This document shows, one piece after another, positions 46,551 through 59,179 of a stretch of DNA of 64,000 nucleotides (its first letter is position 1; each line of letters begins with the position of its first letter). The stretch covers positions 28,425,668-28,489,667 of the forward strand of contig CM019823.1 in assembly GCA_009763385.1 (NCBI GenBank), in the 5' to 3' direction. Origin of the DNA: Coix lacryma-jobi var. lacryma-jobi. Its lineage: Eukaryota > Streptophyta > Magnoliopsida > Poales > Poaceae. The position numbers were made by a program, and so were the translations under genes. The notes beneath the pieces are model-generated. The model was not told where the DNA came from and searched no databases. It saw only the letters and a list, made by a program, of their open reading frames with translations.

Positions 46551-49500
46551 TATCTATTAATATTAAATATGTATCATAAATATTAATATTTTTATATAAA
46601 TTTAATCAAAATTACTTCTTGAAAAGCGGGAAAGCGAGAACGATATTTAAAAATTGACGGAGGGGGTGCTCTGTAGTGTTCTTTATCGGGCACTATCTAA
46701 AGATGTTACTTAGATCCTCAAAGTCTTGAAATTTATTTTTAGCTCTCTAAAGTTGTAATGGGTCTCATCCATATCCTAATAAACATCTACACTACCTGTT
46801 ATCCTATGCGGCATACATGTGACAAATGGCATCCGCAAAGCTCCACCTTTTTTTTAATACGTTATCGGATGAAGATGATTTTTTTTGGAATTCGTAACTT
46901 TGATGAGCTCTACAACTTTCTAATTTTGAGTTTTGATCTGAGATTGTTAAGATGCTAAAGCGTAATAGTATAATATTTTAGCAGCATATTAATCACATAC
47001 TAGGGCTTGTTGTCTTAGAAAAATCATATCTTTTTTATATGAAAATTATAGCTCTCGATTAGATTTATTACAAATTTCTAGTTTTGAGTTTTATCATTCA
47101 CCCACCGCGGAGCCATGGTGGAGATCCGCTCACCGTTGCCATCCTTTGCCCTTCGAGCTCCTCATGCAGTGATTTGAGCTCCACCACCGTATGTCATCCT
47201 CTCACTTCGAGCTCATGGGACTGGGACAGATCCAAACTCAATGAAGGTGGTAGTCGTTGTAGGATGTCGGCGAGGATATGGGAAGCGGCGGGTTCTGTGC
47301 TACTCCTAGCTGTGAGAGGAGAAAGGGTGGGTGAGAGAGAGAGTCTGAATAGAAGACTTGGAGGCGGCGCGTAGGAGAGGAGAATGAGTCAAGTGAGAGA
47401 GAGGTGAAACCCTAGCTACCTCCATTATATACTCAGATACGTTAGGCTAGATATAGGCCTTGGGCTTCGGATCTATTAACAGAGACGGTTCTCATTAGGA
47501 GGCGTTGTCTCTAAGGAGATGGATCTCTCTGTAAATTTATTTTAGGAGACTATCTGCCTTTGTAAATTGATTTTAAGAGACAAATACTTTTTTTGTCTAT
47601 TTCCATAAATAAAACAATCATCTCCGAAAATTTTAGATAATTTTGTGGCATTCTGTTTAATACGTTTTCTATTTTTAGTAGTAATTAGGTAAAATGCTCG
47701 TGCGTTGCAACGGTAAAAAATATTCAACAAGAAATTAAGTATAAACATATAATATTTATTATAAAAATAATACTTTAAGTGTCACCTTTTTGGTACTTAT
47801 CAACGCTTCAACCAGAAGATTTTTGGACTGTATTGACTCCACACAAGAAACATGGAGCAACCGTCCGTTGAGCCAGGCCTTGCGGCTTGCTGTTCGTGTC
47901 CAAACCTAAAACGTCAACTATCTCAAAGTGGAGTAGTTAATTTAATTAGATTTACTTGGACTTACCTTAACCCTTAAAATCGTCTTCCTACTATCCTCTT
48001 TTGCATGCTAGATCAAATAGCTAACATATAATTTCCATTCCTGTTGTTCAAGTTCGCTCTTTGGAATAGTATACCGTGCATTGCAACAGGAGAAAATATG
48101 ATCATGCACATTGCTTGTGTGCAAATTAATTAAGGAATTTACAAATTTAATGATATAGAAAACATATAGCCTAACACAAAAAATAAATATTTACTTGATT
48201 CCCTTTCTTTATCATCTATAGCAAAACATACCCGTACATTGCACCAGAGCTTACACGACGTATAATTTATCATCATGTACTTGTGTCACGTGTCGTGCAT
48301 CATAAGTATTATTGCGTTTTTACGTAAAACTATCTATATTTGTTTGGTTTAATTAAGAAAATCTTGTTTCTATTAAATATCTATTTAATTTATACTTTTA
48401 TCTCCATCCGTTATTTTTAACTGTGAAGATGAGCTTTACTCTTTATTGGATACTTTTTTTCGTTTAAATATGTTGCGGCTGAGGCAGATGAAAATTTTGT
48501 CCAACTATTTAAATAATAAATTATCAAAACTGATTTTATTAATAGCACAAAGGCTATAATCACAGATAAATTTTTTGTGGTTCTATGAGATAGATTTTTA
48601 GAGGCTAACACTAATTTAAACTGAAGCTTTATCATAACACATGAATATTTAAATAATGCATCATTTTGAACAAAGAAGCTCAAAACGAATTATTCATAAT
48701 GGAAATATGATAATTGTTTTTTTAAAATTATTATAAAACAAGATAAACCCAACTTATCTAATTACCCCATCTTACATGTTTAGTTTCTGAACCATCCATT
48801 ATATCCATTCATAAATCTCATCGAGTTAGATTCTCACGACGGAGCCCCTTCCATTTTTTTTATTTCTATAAAATATAGATATATAAATTACTTATATATA
48901 AAAGTAGTAAAAGAAAACCTAAGATACGTAAAAACCAAGCAGAAAAAACTTCAAAAGCCTTGTTTTATTACTTTATAATAATATACTTCAATCTGTAAAT
49001 TGTGGACTGTAGTATAACTTGAACTAAATTGTATGTCAATCTTTCGAAAGCATATGAATTAGAATGGGTTCGTGTGTACAACCAATTAAGCATGAAATGT
49101 TGGCAGGAAAAACATAATAGACAGAAAAAGAAAAAAAAATGTGAAGGGTAGACGGAGCCACGGAGGAGGAGACGGAAAAACGAAAAAAATAAGAAACATA
49201 CACTCGTACAGCAGCAGGGCTTCACTTTGACCTCCTTTTATTTTGTTTTTCTTTTCCAACGTTTTGGAGTGGTAACTTGTATCGTGGAACCGCATACCCA
49301 CGCGACTCGCATCTCTTCAACCACCACCGGCCACTGCGCATGCCATCTCCAACTTCCCACCGCATCCGCGCATCCGCACGCCTCCGTGCCGAAGCATCCC
49401 GTCGCCCGGTGTCACACACTCACACGGGCGACGCGAGTAACCAGCGCGCAGCGGATCTCGGAGAAGGGAGCGGATTTCAGAGTACTTCTGCTCGTGGCCT

Positions 49501-49706
49501 CGCGACGTCTCCGGTATCCCCACGCCGGCCTCTGCTTCCGGCCTCCAGCGTTCCTCGTGTAGACCTCCGTTCTTGTCGGCTGCTGGTCCCCGTGCCAGCC
49601 TACACCCTGTCCGGCGTGCTGAAGATCTAGCCAGTTGTGCGCGTAGCTCGCCGCGCACGCGCGCGAGGCGCCGACGCGAGAATAGGCGCACCCTGACCGA
49701 CGAGGG
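46551..49706. other. AT-rich intergenic DNA with transposon remnants
   Basis: No gene supported. 46640-46675 ends in GACGGAGGGGGTG, a Stowaway-like end. 47455-47580 has GAGACGGTTCTC, GGAGGCGTTGTCTC and GGAGACTATCTGCC words typical of noncoding DNA-transposon ends. A GTGC(G/A)TTGCAAC(G/A)G motif recurs at 47699, 48074 and, weaker, 48232. Open frames at 49222-49740 overlap on both strands in a GC-rich patch and lack family features. Confidence 0.4.
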
Positions 49707-52700
49707 TGTGACGGAACGACCCTAATCTCATGGCTCACGTGTCTCTGTCAACCTCTGACAGTCGAACCCATGTTCCATGTGATTAAGACCTGTTCGCCAC
49801 CGGGCTACATCAGTGCCCAATGTCCGCAGGATCATCTCACAATTCGGTTACAGCATTGCATACTTTTACAAATAACATTGGAATAAAGAGCGGAAGACTT
49901 AAATAACAATAGTTTTTACAAAGCAGGGTTCCAAATAGAAATTAAGGTGCAGTTATTACAAACCAAGTTCTGATAATAGAAATAGACAAAGGCAACGTAG
50001 CGGAGTACAACAAAATAAAGATACTGATAATCACCCAGCCCGAGGGTGCACAACTATTCTTCGGCCTCATCGGCCTCTTCCTGGACGATGGTCATGCAGC
50101 AGGGCGCAAGACACATCGGGGTCTCAGTCATACCTGCAGCATGGGTAACAAACCCTGAGTACTGGGGTACTCAACAAGACTTACCCGACTAAAGAAAAGG
50201 GAGAAGACTCAGGAATGAGAGGCAAAGAAAAGAGAGAAGACTCAGGAATGAGAGGCTTAGGGTAGTCAAGGTAAGGCTTAAGCAAGATCAGGTATTTTGC
50301 AGAAAAGCATTTTGTAAACCTTATTTTATTTTGGAAAGATTCAGTATTCCTCAGTTCTTCATCATTCATGATTCATTTTACATTTCAAAACATTCCTAGT
50401 TGAGAACCACTCTCCGTTGACAGTCAGTGACCAAGTCTCCATAACCGAGGAGCAACGTTAATCCGGATAAATAATACTCAGCTGAGGATCCCTATCCACA
50501 CTGCATATGTAGCACCCAAGCTTGCATATGCCAACTCATCTACCACGATTCCTCCAAGATTGGGCCCGGTCCTACGCCACCCGGAAGTACAGTACACCAC
50601 TCCTATCCAGGTACGACGACCACGTGGGTACATGCTACTTCCGCCATCTCTCCACTCCCAGTGCGTGGTTGTCGGTCCAATAAAGGATTCCTCGGAGCCA
50701 GAGCTTTCCGAAGTATGTGAATAGTTACAAGTCTTGACCAACAGGCCCCCATACGGATGGTCCCTACATTTTTCCGCCAGCGACAAGCACCTCGGAACTC
50801 TAACCCAAGAGTACAGGTCCTGTCCCGATCGGTGTCAACTGTTGAGTCCCGGACTACAACATGACGGCACCGTACGCGCGGACAACCTCTTCTCGACAAT
50901 GACCACATGCTAGCTAGGCAAGCAGTCATCGAACGGGAAGTAAAGCCAAATTCCCATAAAGATTCTTTCAGTGATCACACTTTTGAAATTGGCATTTTAT
51001 TGCAAAGTCTAATTCAATAAGCATTGCTAAGCATTTTTCAAATACTTTTGAAAAGCAGGTATCGGGTGTATCAGTGGTCAAGGTGGATAGTGCATCAATT
51101 AGGATAGCACACAACTCCTATAAACCTAATGCAATAATTTAACTCAAAAGCATTTAACGAAATCATTTTATAAATTCAAGGAAATGGGTTAAATGCACCG
51201 GGGCTTGCCTTGAAGAGCAAAAAAGGACAGACTCGGGGTCAGCAGTGCAGGTGTCGGAGCTCGGGGTAGCCTCAGGGGTAGGTTCGTCAGCGGCTGCCTC
51301 GACTTTGATTCCTTCTCCTTCGGTCACTATACGGATGCAATGATGTATGCACATGAGTATGCTTAGCATGAACAATGCAACACAGGGCATACAACATGAA
51401 CTCTACTTGATTTTTTTATTTTTCCTAATTATATAAAAAGGTCATTTTATGAAGTTACTCCAAAAGGCCTCAAAAATCTACCAGAGACTAAGCATGACAT
51501 AACTAGCACATAAAAATTTATCTCATGATTTTTGGAGCTACACATGTTTTTCTAAAAATCTAAAACCATTCATTTCTTAATTAAAAGGGAGATTTTTCAT
51601 TTTCAAATTTTTGCACAAAGTCTAAGGTTCATATTTTTCTAAAATACTACATGGTATAAAGAGTCTACCATCAAATTTTCAGAATTTTTGGAGCAACACA
51701 GAAAATCATACAAAAAGATGAAATAGCAAGACTATTCACAACTTCCAAAAAGGTCCTCCCTCGCAGGGCTCGGGCGAATCGCGCGAGACGGACCGCAGGG
51801 CTCGGGCGAAGCGGAAACAATCGGCCGTCCGAGGCCTGGCCGGGAGGCTCGGGCGAGACGGAAAACGATCGTTTCGTCCGAGGCCTGGCCGGGAGGCTCG
51901 GGCGAAGCGGAGGGTGAATGCTTGCTCGAGGCTAGGCTCGGCGAAGCTGAGGGTGCGTGAGTCCGCTCGAGGCTAGGCTCGGGCGAAGCGGTGAGGGTGT
52001 GTGAGTCTGCTCCGAGGCTGGGCTCGGTGAAGTGGCGAGGGTACGTGTCTGCTCGAGGCCTGGCTCGAGCGAGTGCTTGCTCGAGGCCTGGCTCGGGCGA
52101 AGCGGAGTGGAAGCAGAGACCGAGGGCTTCGAGTGCTTACCACGGGTCGGAGGCAGGGCTCGGCGGCGGAACAAGGGTCGAAGGAGGGAGCTCGACGTTG
52201 GCGGTGCTTCGGCGGAGCTCTCTCGGCGGCGAGCGGCGTGCCGGCGGCTCTGTACACCAGGAGCGGGTTAGGAGCGCAAGGAGGCAAGGAAGATGAAGCA
52301 GGGGTCGGGGAGGAAAGATCACGGCCGGGGAGAGAGTATTTCTCAATCCCGTGCTCACCGGTGTTTCGCCGGAGTTTGGGAAGATGGGGTTACGCCGGGC
52401 GATTGGAGGTGGCGGAGGTAAAATTGAGGGGCTGGGAAGCTTCGCGAGCTCAAGACGGAGCTTCTGGGCTAGGTGGTTGAGCGGCGGAGACTCTGGAGTG
52501 AGCTGGCGACGGTGGCGGAGGAACGACGGCCGGCGGGTGGCTTTTATAGCCGTGCTCGGGGGCGGATAAGAGGTGCGCGAGGGTGGATAAGATCGGCTAC
52601 GTCGCGTGCTTGCGAATCCATGATGAAGAAAGGACGGAAGTCTGCTCAGGGACCGGGCGTGAGCTCGTCGGCGTTGTCCACGCGGCGGCGGTATTTTGGG

Positions 52701-53552
52701 AGCTGTGGGGGACGGGCGGGGGTCAGCGCTTTGCGCGTGCGGGGGCGGCATGAATGCACTGTTGAGGGCGACGGGTCGGGAGCAGGCGGGCGGCTGCCAG
52801 ACGCGTGGCGCACGCAGCGCCGGCGCGCGGCCATGGCCGGGGCCCCTTCCTGACCCTAGGTAGGAGAAGAACAGTAGCTAGGGTAGGGTTTAACTTTGAA
52901 CTGATTTTTGTATTTTGCAAATTACTTCCAAAATTTGAACTGAGCAGCAAAAACTCAAAATACCAAAGTTGTGCAGAAAGAGGAGATCTACAACTTTGTC
53001 AATATGAACATTTTCAAAATCCAAAAAGTTTTTGAATCACATTTGAAATTTGAAAAGGGGACACTTTTGGGGTTTTAATAAATTCGAAATTACTTTTAAT
53101 TTTATACTAAAACTTAAAAATTTGTAAAAACCAAAGTTGTTCCTCTTGACAAGATCTACAACTTTGCTTTTTGGACCAAGTCCAAATTTTGAATAGTTTT
53201 TAACTTATTAAAAGAGGGGTAAAAACCAGGGTTTGGAATTTAGGGTTTTTCAAAGGGATTTGAAATCTGTTTTTGATTTTGGGTTTTGAACAACACAACA
53301 AAGCTTCAAGACACTAAACTGAACAAGAAATACACAAGACTAGGCACAGAGTTGAAATTACCATTTTGCCCTTATAGGAAGATTTGAGCTTTTAGGATTT
53401 TTAGAAAAAGGGATCACTACACACAAAATACCTTTTTGGAAAAGGTAAAGGCAAGCAACCACTAGACAAACATTAATGCATGACAAGAATGATTATGACT
53501 AATGATGATGACATGTCAGGTTAATTACAGATTAAACACCAGAGGTGTTACA
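49707..53552 (-). mobile_element. solo LTR, long gypsy-type (3.85 kb)
   Basis: Starts TGTGACGGAACGACC and ends AGAGGTGTTACA, flanked by identical GAGGG (49702-49706, 53553-53557). Read on minus it begins TGTAACACCTC and ends GTTCCGTCACA, as in long-LTR Ty3/gypsy families of grasses. Landmarks: ATGGGTAACAAACCCTGAGT and GTACTCAACAAGACTTACCC near 50140-50190, a GC-rich block at 51740-52860, and AAGTTG.TC.TCTTG-like direct repeats near 52960-53170. No gag-pol and no partner LTR. The many open frames in the GC-rich block are not convincing genes. Confidence 0.86.
51765..52105. repeat. degenerate GCTCGGGCGAAGCGG minisatellite
   Basis: Inside the solo LTR, GGCTCGGGCGAA(G/A)CGG and GAGGC(C)TGGC(C/T)(C/G)GG words repeat at irregular 40-70 bp spacing from about 51765 to 52105. 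Purine/GC-rich and variable, so open frames through it are long by composition. Confidence 0.78.
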
Positions 53553-53714
53553 GAGGGCAGAGACAGCGGCAGCGGTGGACCTCGCTGGCGGCGGCCCGGG
53601 CGCCGCGGGCAACGTGGATGCGCGACTCTGTCTGTGTTTGATTCTCTATTTATTGTCAATTCCAATCTTTCTCCGATTTCCTCCTCGATCGATTTGTGTT
53701 TTGTATTTGTATTA
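53553..53714. other. GC-rich then T-rich flank of solo LTR
   Basis: Begins GAGGGCAGAGACAGCGGC and turns T-rich (ATTCTCTATTTATTGTC), like a 5' exon and intron start of a lost gene. No protein match recognised. Confidence 0.3.
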
Positions 53715-54362
53715 TATTCGATTTTGTATTAGATTCGAATCAATTTTGGGAAGGAAACTTCAGAGAGATCTGGATTGGTAGTGTGTGTTAGGGAACGAAC
53801 AATGTAGATCTTGGCCGATTATTAACTCTCGGTTAAAGACTCTATCTCTTGGTCAATATGTTTTCCTTATCGGTTAGCGTCACAGGAGACCAAAATTGGT
53901 TGTGCGTTTGGTGTACTCGATCTGATGTTCATGTGCTTTATGGTTTTGGAATTGGCTTTGGTCTCTCCACTTGGATTGGAATTGGTGTGGGACACGAACT
54001 TCCGACTCTGCGTTTAGGATCAACTTAGAGTCTGAATTGTATTCGATTTTGTATTAGATTCGAATCAATTTTGGGAAGGAAACTTCAGAGAGATCTGAAT
54101 TGGTAGTGTGTGTTAGGGAACGAACAGTGTAGATCTTGGCCGATTATTAACTCTCGGTTAAAGACTCTATCTCTTGGTCAATATGTTTTCCTTATCGGTT
54201 AGCGTCACAGGAGACCAAAATTGGTTGTGCGTTTGGTGTACTCGATCTGACGTTCATGTGCTTTCTGGTTTTGGAATTGGCTTTGGTCTCTCCACTTGGA
54301 TTGGAATTGATGTGGGACACGAACTTCCGACTCTGCGTTTAGGATCAACTTAGAGTCTGAAT
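53715..54362. repeat. 325-bp tandem duplication
   Basis: Copies at 53715-54039 and 54040-54362, both starting TATTCGATTTTGTATTAGAT and ending CAACTTAGAGTCTGAAT(T). I count about five single-base differences, so they are roughly 98% identical. No gene recognised in either copy. Confidence 0.93.
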
Positions 54363-54471
54363 TTTTTTTAATTGATCTCTACGGCGCCGGTCTGTCCTTA
54401 TATGTATTATATGTAGACCAGACGAAAAAAAGTTGGACCAAAAAAGAGGCAGAAATTTTGCCTCTTTATTA
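54363..54471. other. copy 1 of an AAAGAGGC..GCCTCTTT module
   Basis: AAAAAAGAGGCAGAAATTTT then GCCTCTTTATTATTAT forms a short stem-loop (54439-54478). A second copy with the same layout is at 54815-54853. Confidence 0.7.
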
Positions 54472-54501
54472 TTATATATTATATATATAATATATATAAT
54501 A

Positions 54502-54547
<46 letters not shown>

Positions 54548-54620
54548 TAATAATAATAGTAGGTATAGATAGGTATATATATAGATATAGATATAGATAT
54601 AGATATAGATATAGATACGA
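54472..54620. repeat. microsatellite cluster (TA)n, (TAA)n, (GATATA)n
   Basis: TATATAATATATA words to about 54508, then (ATA)n/(TAA)n to about 54556, then a (GATATA)n run at about 54570-54616. Likely length-polymorphic; open frames of Ile/Tyr or Leu runs here are artefacts of the repeat. Confidence 0.95.
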
Positions 54621-55625
54621 CGTCGACATGCACCCATGTAGCGATAATGGATTGGAAACCTCACGGGCAAACGGCAAACCCCCGTGACCGACCGAGTCTG
54701 TTACCATATCCAACGATGCTGCTCCTGCCAACTTTGGATTTGTTTTCGGATCTCTCTGTTGTAAACAGATTATGACTTCTAGTTAGTTATATGAGGTCAT
54801 ACCAAAAAAATGGTACAAAAAAGAGGCGGAAATTTTGCCTCTTTATTATTATAATAATTAGATAGGTATTATATATTAGGTATAGATGTAGGTATTTCTT
54901 ATGTTAGTCGTACGTTCTTTCCCGAGTAGTTTTTCCTTAATATACACTCTGTCCCAATTGTGTTCTTTATATGGGTATACTTATACTGTCTCTGTCTCAT
55001 ATCTATATGCTCTTTCCCAAGTAGAATTTTTTAAATATATATACTCTGTCCCTATTGAGTTCTTTATCATATCAAAAAGAAATTATAACTTGTACTGTAT
55101 TCAGAAACCTTTCTGCTGTAGGGCACGCCCAGCTAGCTTGCAGTACTGCATCCGTGTCCCTGGACCTTTCTGCTGCGTTCACGTTCACGATGGATCATGG
55201 ATCGATCGCTGCTGTGCGAAGCATGGGCAGCTCAGCTTTTGCATTTACTCCGGCCTTGCAATCACGCAACTGGGGGTCTTCAACGCCGCTGCAGCTAGCT
55301 GCACGCACGGCACCACACAAGGACTACAGTGCTCATCAGTGCTGACCTCAATTTCGGGTATAATACAAGCATGCAATGGACATCGACTGTAGTACATTGT
55401 AGTATTGTACTCCGGTCCCTGCATAGTCCATACGTTGGCATTAATATAAATCATTAATAACTATTAATTTTCTAAGTTTATAAATGTAAAAATTATATAA
55501 ATAGAATTATTTTGAAAAATATTTTCATAAAAATATATGTATATCATTTTTTTCATAAATATTTTTATAAAAACAAAAGATAAAGTTATATTTTGAAGAC
55601 TATCGCTGTTCTAAACGACAACTAA
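54621..55625. other. intergenic DNA
   Basis: Second AAAGAGGCGGAAATTTTGCC module at 54815-54853, then a repeated TTCTTTAT/TATACTCTGTCCC theme (54941-55070). An open frame at 54901-55392 has no features of a gene. Very AT-rich from 55440. Confidence 0.4.
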
Positions 55626-55979
55626 GAGCAACTTCAACGGTTTTGCAAATAGATTTTGCATTCTTATTTTTGCCAAAAAAATATACAAAATTCTTATCCA
55701 ACGGTTTGACAAATGACCTTTGCATTTTTGTTAACTTGGCAAAATCCTGAGATGGATTGACATATATGCAAGCTCGCGATCGGCTTGACATTTCCGTCTC
55801 GTGTACTACTCCCAAGCGCGCCCTTTCCTCCCGCGTCGTCGGGTTTCCTTTTTTAGATTTTGCCAAGTCAATTTTGTCAAACCGTTGGAGATAACTTTTT
55901 TTCTCCTCCCCATATTAATTTAAGAGTTGACAAATTTCATGTTTTGTCAAATAAAAATACAAAACTATTGGAGTTGCTC
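55626..55979. mobile_element. Tourist-like MITE (GAGCAACT(T/C)CAA ends)
   Basis: Left GAGCAACTTCAACGGTTTTG and right CAAAACTATTGGAGTTGCTC are inverted with few mismatches. Internal CCAACGGTTTGACAAATG pairs with TTTTGTCAAACCGTTGGAG. The left flank is TAA and the right TAT, so the 3-bp target duplication is imperfect. Lies just upstream of the reductase-like gene. Confidence 0.8.
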
Positions 55980-57285
55980 TATTATAAGTATAGAGGGAGT
56001 ACTCCTATATTGCATTGTATCGCAGTGCATTAACCATCAGGCCGGTCGGTCACTGGCCAAGTGATAAAAAGGACTTCATTCCGCCTCTTACCCGTCCACG
56101 GCGGCAGCGAATCGAACAAGATGGTGGTCTTATCAGCGGCGGAGGCGCCACGGCCCATGTCCTCGCCGCCGCCGGCGTGGTTCGCCGCCCTGGTCGCTGT
56201 CGGCCTCTGCGTCGTGGCGCGGTCGGCCGCCACCTTCCTCGCGTGGCTCCACCGCGCGTTCCTGCGCCCGGGCCGCGACCTGGCCGGGCGGTACGGGACG
56301 TGGGCGGTGGTGACGGGCGCCACGGACGGCATCGGGCGCGCGGTGGCGCTGGAGCTGGCGCGCGCGGGGCTCCACCTCGTCCTCGTGGGGCGGAGCCCCG
56401 ACAAGCTGGCGCGGGTGGCCGAGGAGGCCCGGCAGGCCGCCCCGCCGTCGGCGCCGTGCAAGGTGCGGAGCGTGGCGTTCGACCTCGCCGTCACCGGGGA
56501 CGACGCGCGGCGCGGCGCGGCGCGCGTCGCGGCCGCCGTGGAGGGCCGCGACGTCGGCGTCCTCGTCAACAACGCCGGCGCCACGTACCCGTGCGCCGCC
56601 TACTTCCACGAGGTGGAGGGCCCCGTGTGGGAGGCCGTCGTGCGGGTGAACGTCGAGGCCGCCACGAGGATCACGCGCGCCGTGCTGCCGATCATGGCCG
56701 CCAGGGGGAGGGGCGCCGTCGTCAACGTGGGCTCCGGCTCCAGCGTCGTCGTGCCGGCGTTCCCGCTCTACGCCGTCTACGCGGCCAGCAAAGCGTAAGC
56801 GACGTACTACTATCTATCTAGTATCTTCAATGATTTTAGCCAAGTGTCATGAACATGCCGCATTTTAGACGACGACGACAGATCGAACGAGGCCATCTGC
56901 CATTCTTTCTGTTTCTCACGTTGCCTCGGCTTGGCCTTACCATATAATTTACTATTATTATGAACACTTCTAAAATTTAAAGAACCATACCCTACCTACA
57001 GATAATTAGCATGCATGCATGTTGCAAAGGTTTGGAATATATATCTGCATCTCCGCCAATAGTTTCTAGTTCCTGCTACCTTTATCTAAAAAAGAATACA
57101 ATTCTATATTAATCGAAATCAAACTATTTATAAACTTACTAAGTTTACAAAAAATATTATCACCCAATAAATAGGTGCTACAAAAATATATTACACGATA
57201 AAATCTAAAACTGCTTATTTAACATGAGAAAGAGTGTTATTTTATAAATTAATTAAATTTCAGATCATTTGGCGTAGCACTATTT

Positions 57286-57287
<2 letters not shown>

Positions 57288-57319
<32 letters not shown>

Positions 57320-57331
57320 GGAGGGAGTACT
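57288..57331. repeat. poly(T) run with Stowaway-like end
   Basis: A T homopolymer of about 28 bases followed by GCGGAGGGAGTAC, the right end of a truncated Stowaway, in intron 1 of the reductase-like gene. Confidence 0.7.
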
Positions 57332-57728
57332 TCCCAAGCCATTGTGTGTGCATTATCTTTTTTTTCCTTTAAGGAGGGAACAATATGCTATGGTTAGTGT
57401 TCTCTAAGGATGGAGGGGTGCGAACCGTGGTTTTTTCCTAGTTCAACTAAATGAACTAGATATATAAAAATAGAAAAGAAATTATGTAGTTAGTTTTTAA
57501 ATTAAACTAGAGGAGAACTGTGGATACCCATTGAAGCACCGTTCCCATTTTTAGTGCTCTCTCTGTCTCACTTTCTGATGTGTACTAGTGGAGAGATGGT
57601 TTGTTGTCCCTGTTGGGAACAAAGACTTTGTCGTGTGTGAGATTCGAACTCAGTATCTCTCGTCTCGCACATAGAATCCTTATTAACTCAGTTGTATACC
57701 ATATGTGTTCTAAATTGATCCATGGAAG

Positions 57729-57900
57729 ACCATTAGTCTCGAGTGAAAGACCTTTAGCCCCGATTGGTATTACCAACCGAGACTAAATGGTGCTCGTTTA
57801 GTCCCGGTTTTAAACTTCAACCGGAACTAAAACCTGAACTAAAAGACCTTTACTCCGAACCAAAAATACCGAGACTAAATTTAAATTTAGACGTAGTTCA
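57729..57900. repeat. TTTAGTCCCGGTT-type foldback repeat
   Basis: GACCTTTAGCCCCGATTGGT, ACCAACCGAGACTAAATGG, TTTAGTCCCGGTTTTAAAC and CAACCGGAACTAAAACC are alternating direct and inverted copies of the abundant grass ACTAAAG(G)/CCTTTAGT element. Degenerate and likely truncated. Confidence 0.7.
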
Positions 57901-58372
57901 AAAATCTGTTCTGTGTTAGTAATATGGTTGGCTCGCCCGCTCCCTAATATCTCATCTACGATATGTACTCCAAACTGGGGCATCCGGAAGAGAAAGGAGA
58001 TGAAGGCTCTGCTGCATGTGGGTACAATATAAGAGTAATGCACAGTGAGCAACCACAATGTTGCATGAAACCAGTTCATAAGCAATAAAATATTGTGTAT
58101 CAGGTAACTGGAACAGGTAACTGGAACATTGTAGAAGTAGTCCATAGCTAAATGTACTCATAGTGCTATGGGCAGCCCATAAGCAATAAATAAATATTAT
58201 TCTTTCCTCTCCCTCTCTCCTCCCTCTCTATCTTGGCTGCAACATGGGATTTTATATTTTTTTAGGGCTCCATCTTATGAATTGCACATTGTGGAAGAGA
58301 GAATAGTAAAGAGCAACAGGTGTTGGGTCCCTCCATATGGACTGATTTTGTCATATACATTGAGCTTGCTAA

Positions 58373-58568
58373 GGTCAGTCTTAATAGAGGTTTCATGGGG
58401 TGATAAGGTCAGTCTCAGGTTGGGAAAGTAGTACACCAGTGGGACCCAGCAGGAAAAAAAAGTCTATGAAACCGTGCAAGAAATTATACATTGAGAAAAA
58501 AACTTATTTCATACTACAGTTTCATTATCTTGAAAACTAGGAGGTGAAATCTCTCGTTGAAACTGGCC
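58373..58568. mobile_element. Tourist MITE, GGTCAGTC/GGCCAGTT ends (196 bp)
   Basis: Ends GGTCAGTCTTAATAGAGGTT and ATCTCTCGTTGAAACTGGCC, with TAA at 58370-58372 and 58569-58571: the PIF/Harbinger pattern. Related to 61805-62075. Starts with an internal repeat (GGTCAGTCT at 58373 and 58407). Confidence 0.85.
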
Positions 58569-59179
58569 TAATAACAACCCGTTATTATCAGATGTCATGC
58601 ACAAATTAAATGCAAGACCATGGATTACACAAAAGCTCGATCTGCATAAAATCGGCTTGAAGTTGACGTGTTTCCAAAACGTTTATTTTCTGTTTTGAAA
58701 ACATGGAATATAGTACGTGTATATATATCAACTTTCAGGTTGTTGTTCGATTATGATAGCTTTTATTGGAAAGGCAAAAACTTCATTAATTTTCTTTTTT
58801 TTTTAAAAAAAATCTACATTAGTTACCCTTGCATATTGCCGGTTTTGTTGTAAATAAAACTTGGGGTGAAGAACAAGGTATCAGTAACAATTACTGTATG
58901 AATATTTGCTCTAGCAAGTATTAACACACTGTTTTCTAATCACGGGAATATACTGTATATGCATAGAAATAGTGGGAGTTCAGAAGAAAACATGGCATTG
59001 AAAAGTTCTGAACCACCATTAATGCTACTTATTTGTTACAGTACTACGTATGCACTCCTATTAATGGCAACATGAATGCTCACTGTACATATTCCTATCT
59101 GCCACGATACCAGGAGGCAGATGCATATGCTTTCAGCGTAATGTACGACCAGAACAACATTTTTTTCTTTCTTTTTTTG

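Noticed and set aside
49277..49738. Overlapping frames of 108-124 codons
   Set aside because: GC-rich patch with frames on both strands, no homology I recognise, no plausible splice or promoter context.
51932..52853. Several overlapping 60-200-codon frames on both strands
   Set aside because: They lie in a GC-rich minisatellite inside a solo LTR, overlap each other on both strands, and are Arg/Ser/Pro/Gly-rich with no domain; composition explains them.
54345..54731. Ile/Tyr and Leu-run proteins on both strands
   Set aside because: Direct translation of (TAA)n, (TA)n and (GATATA)n microsatellites.
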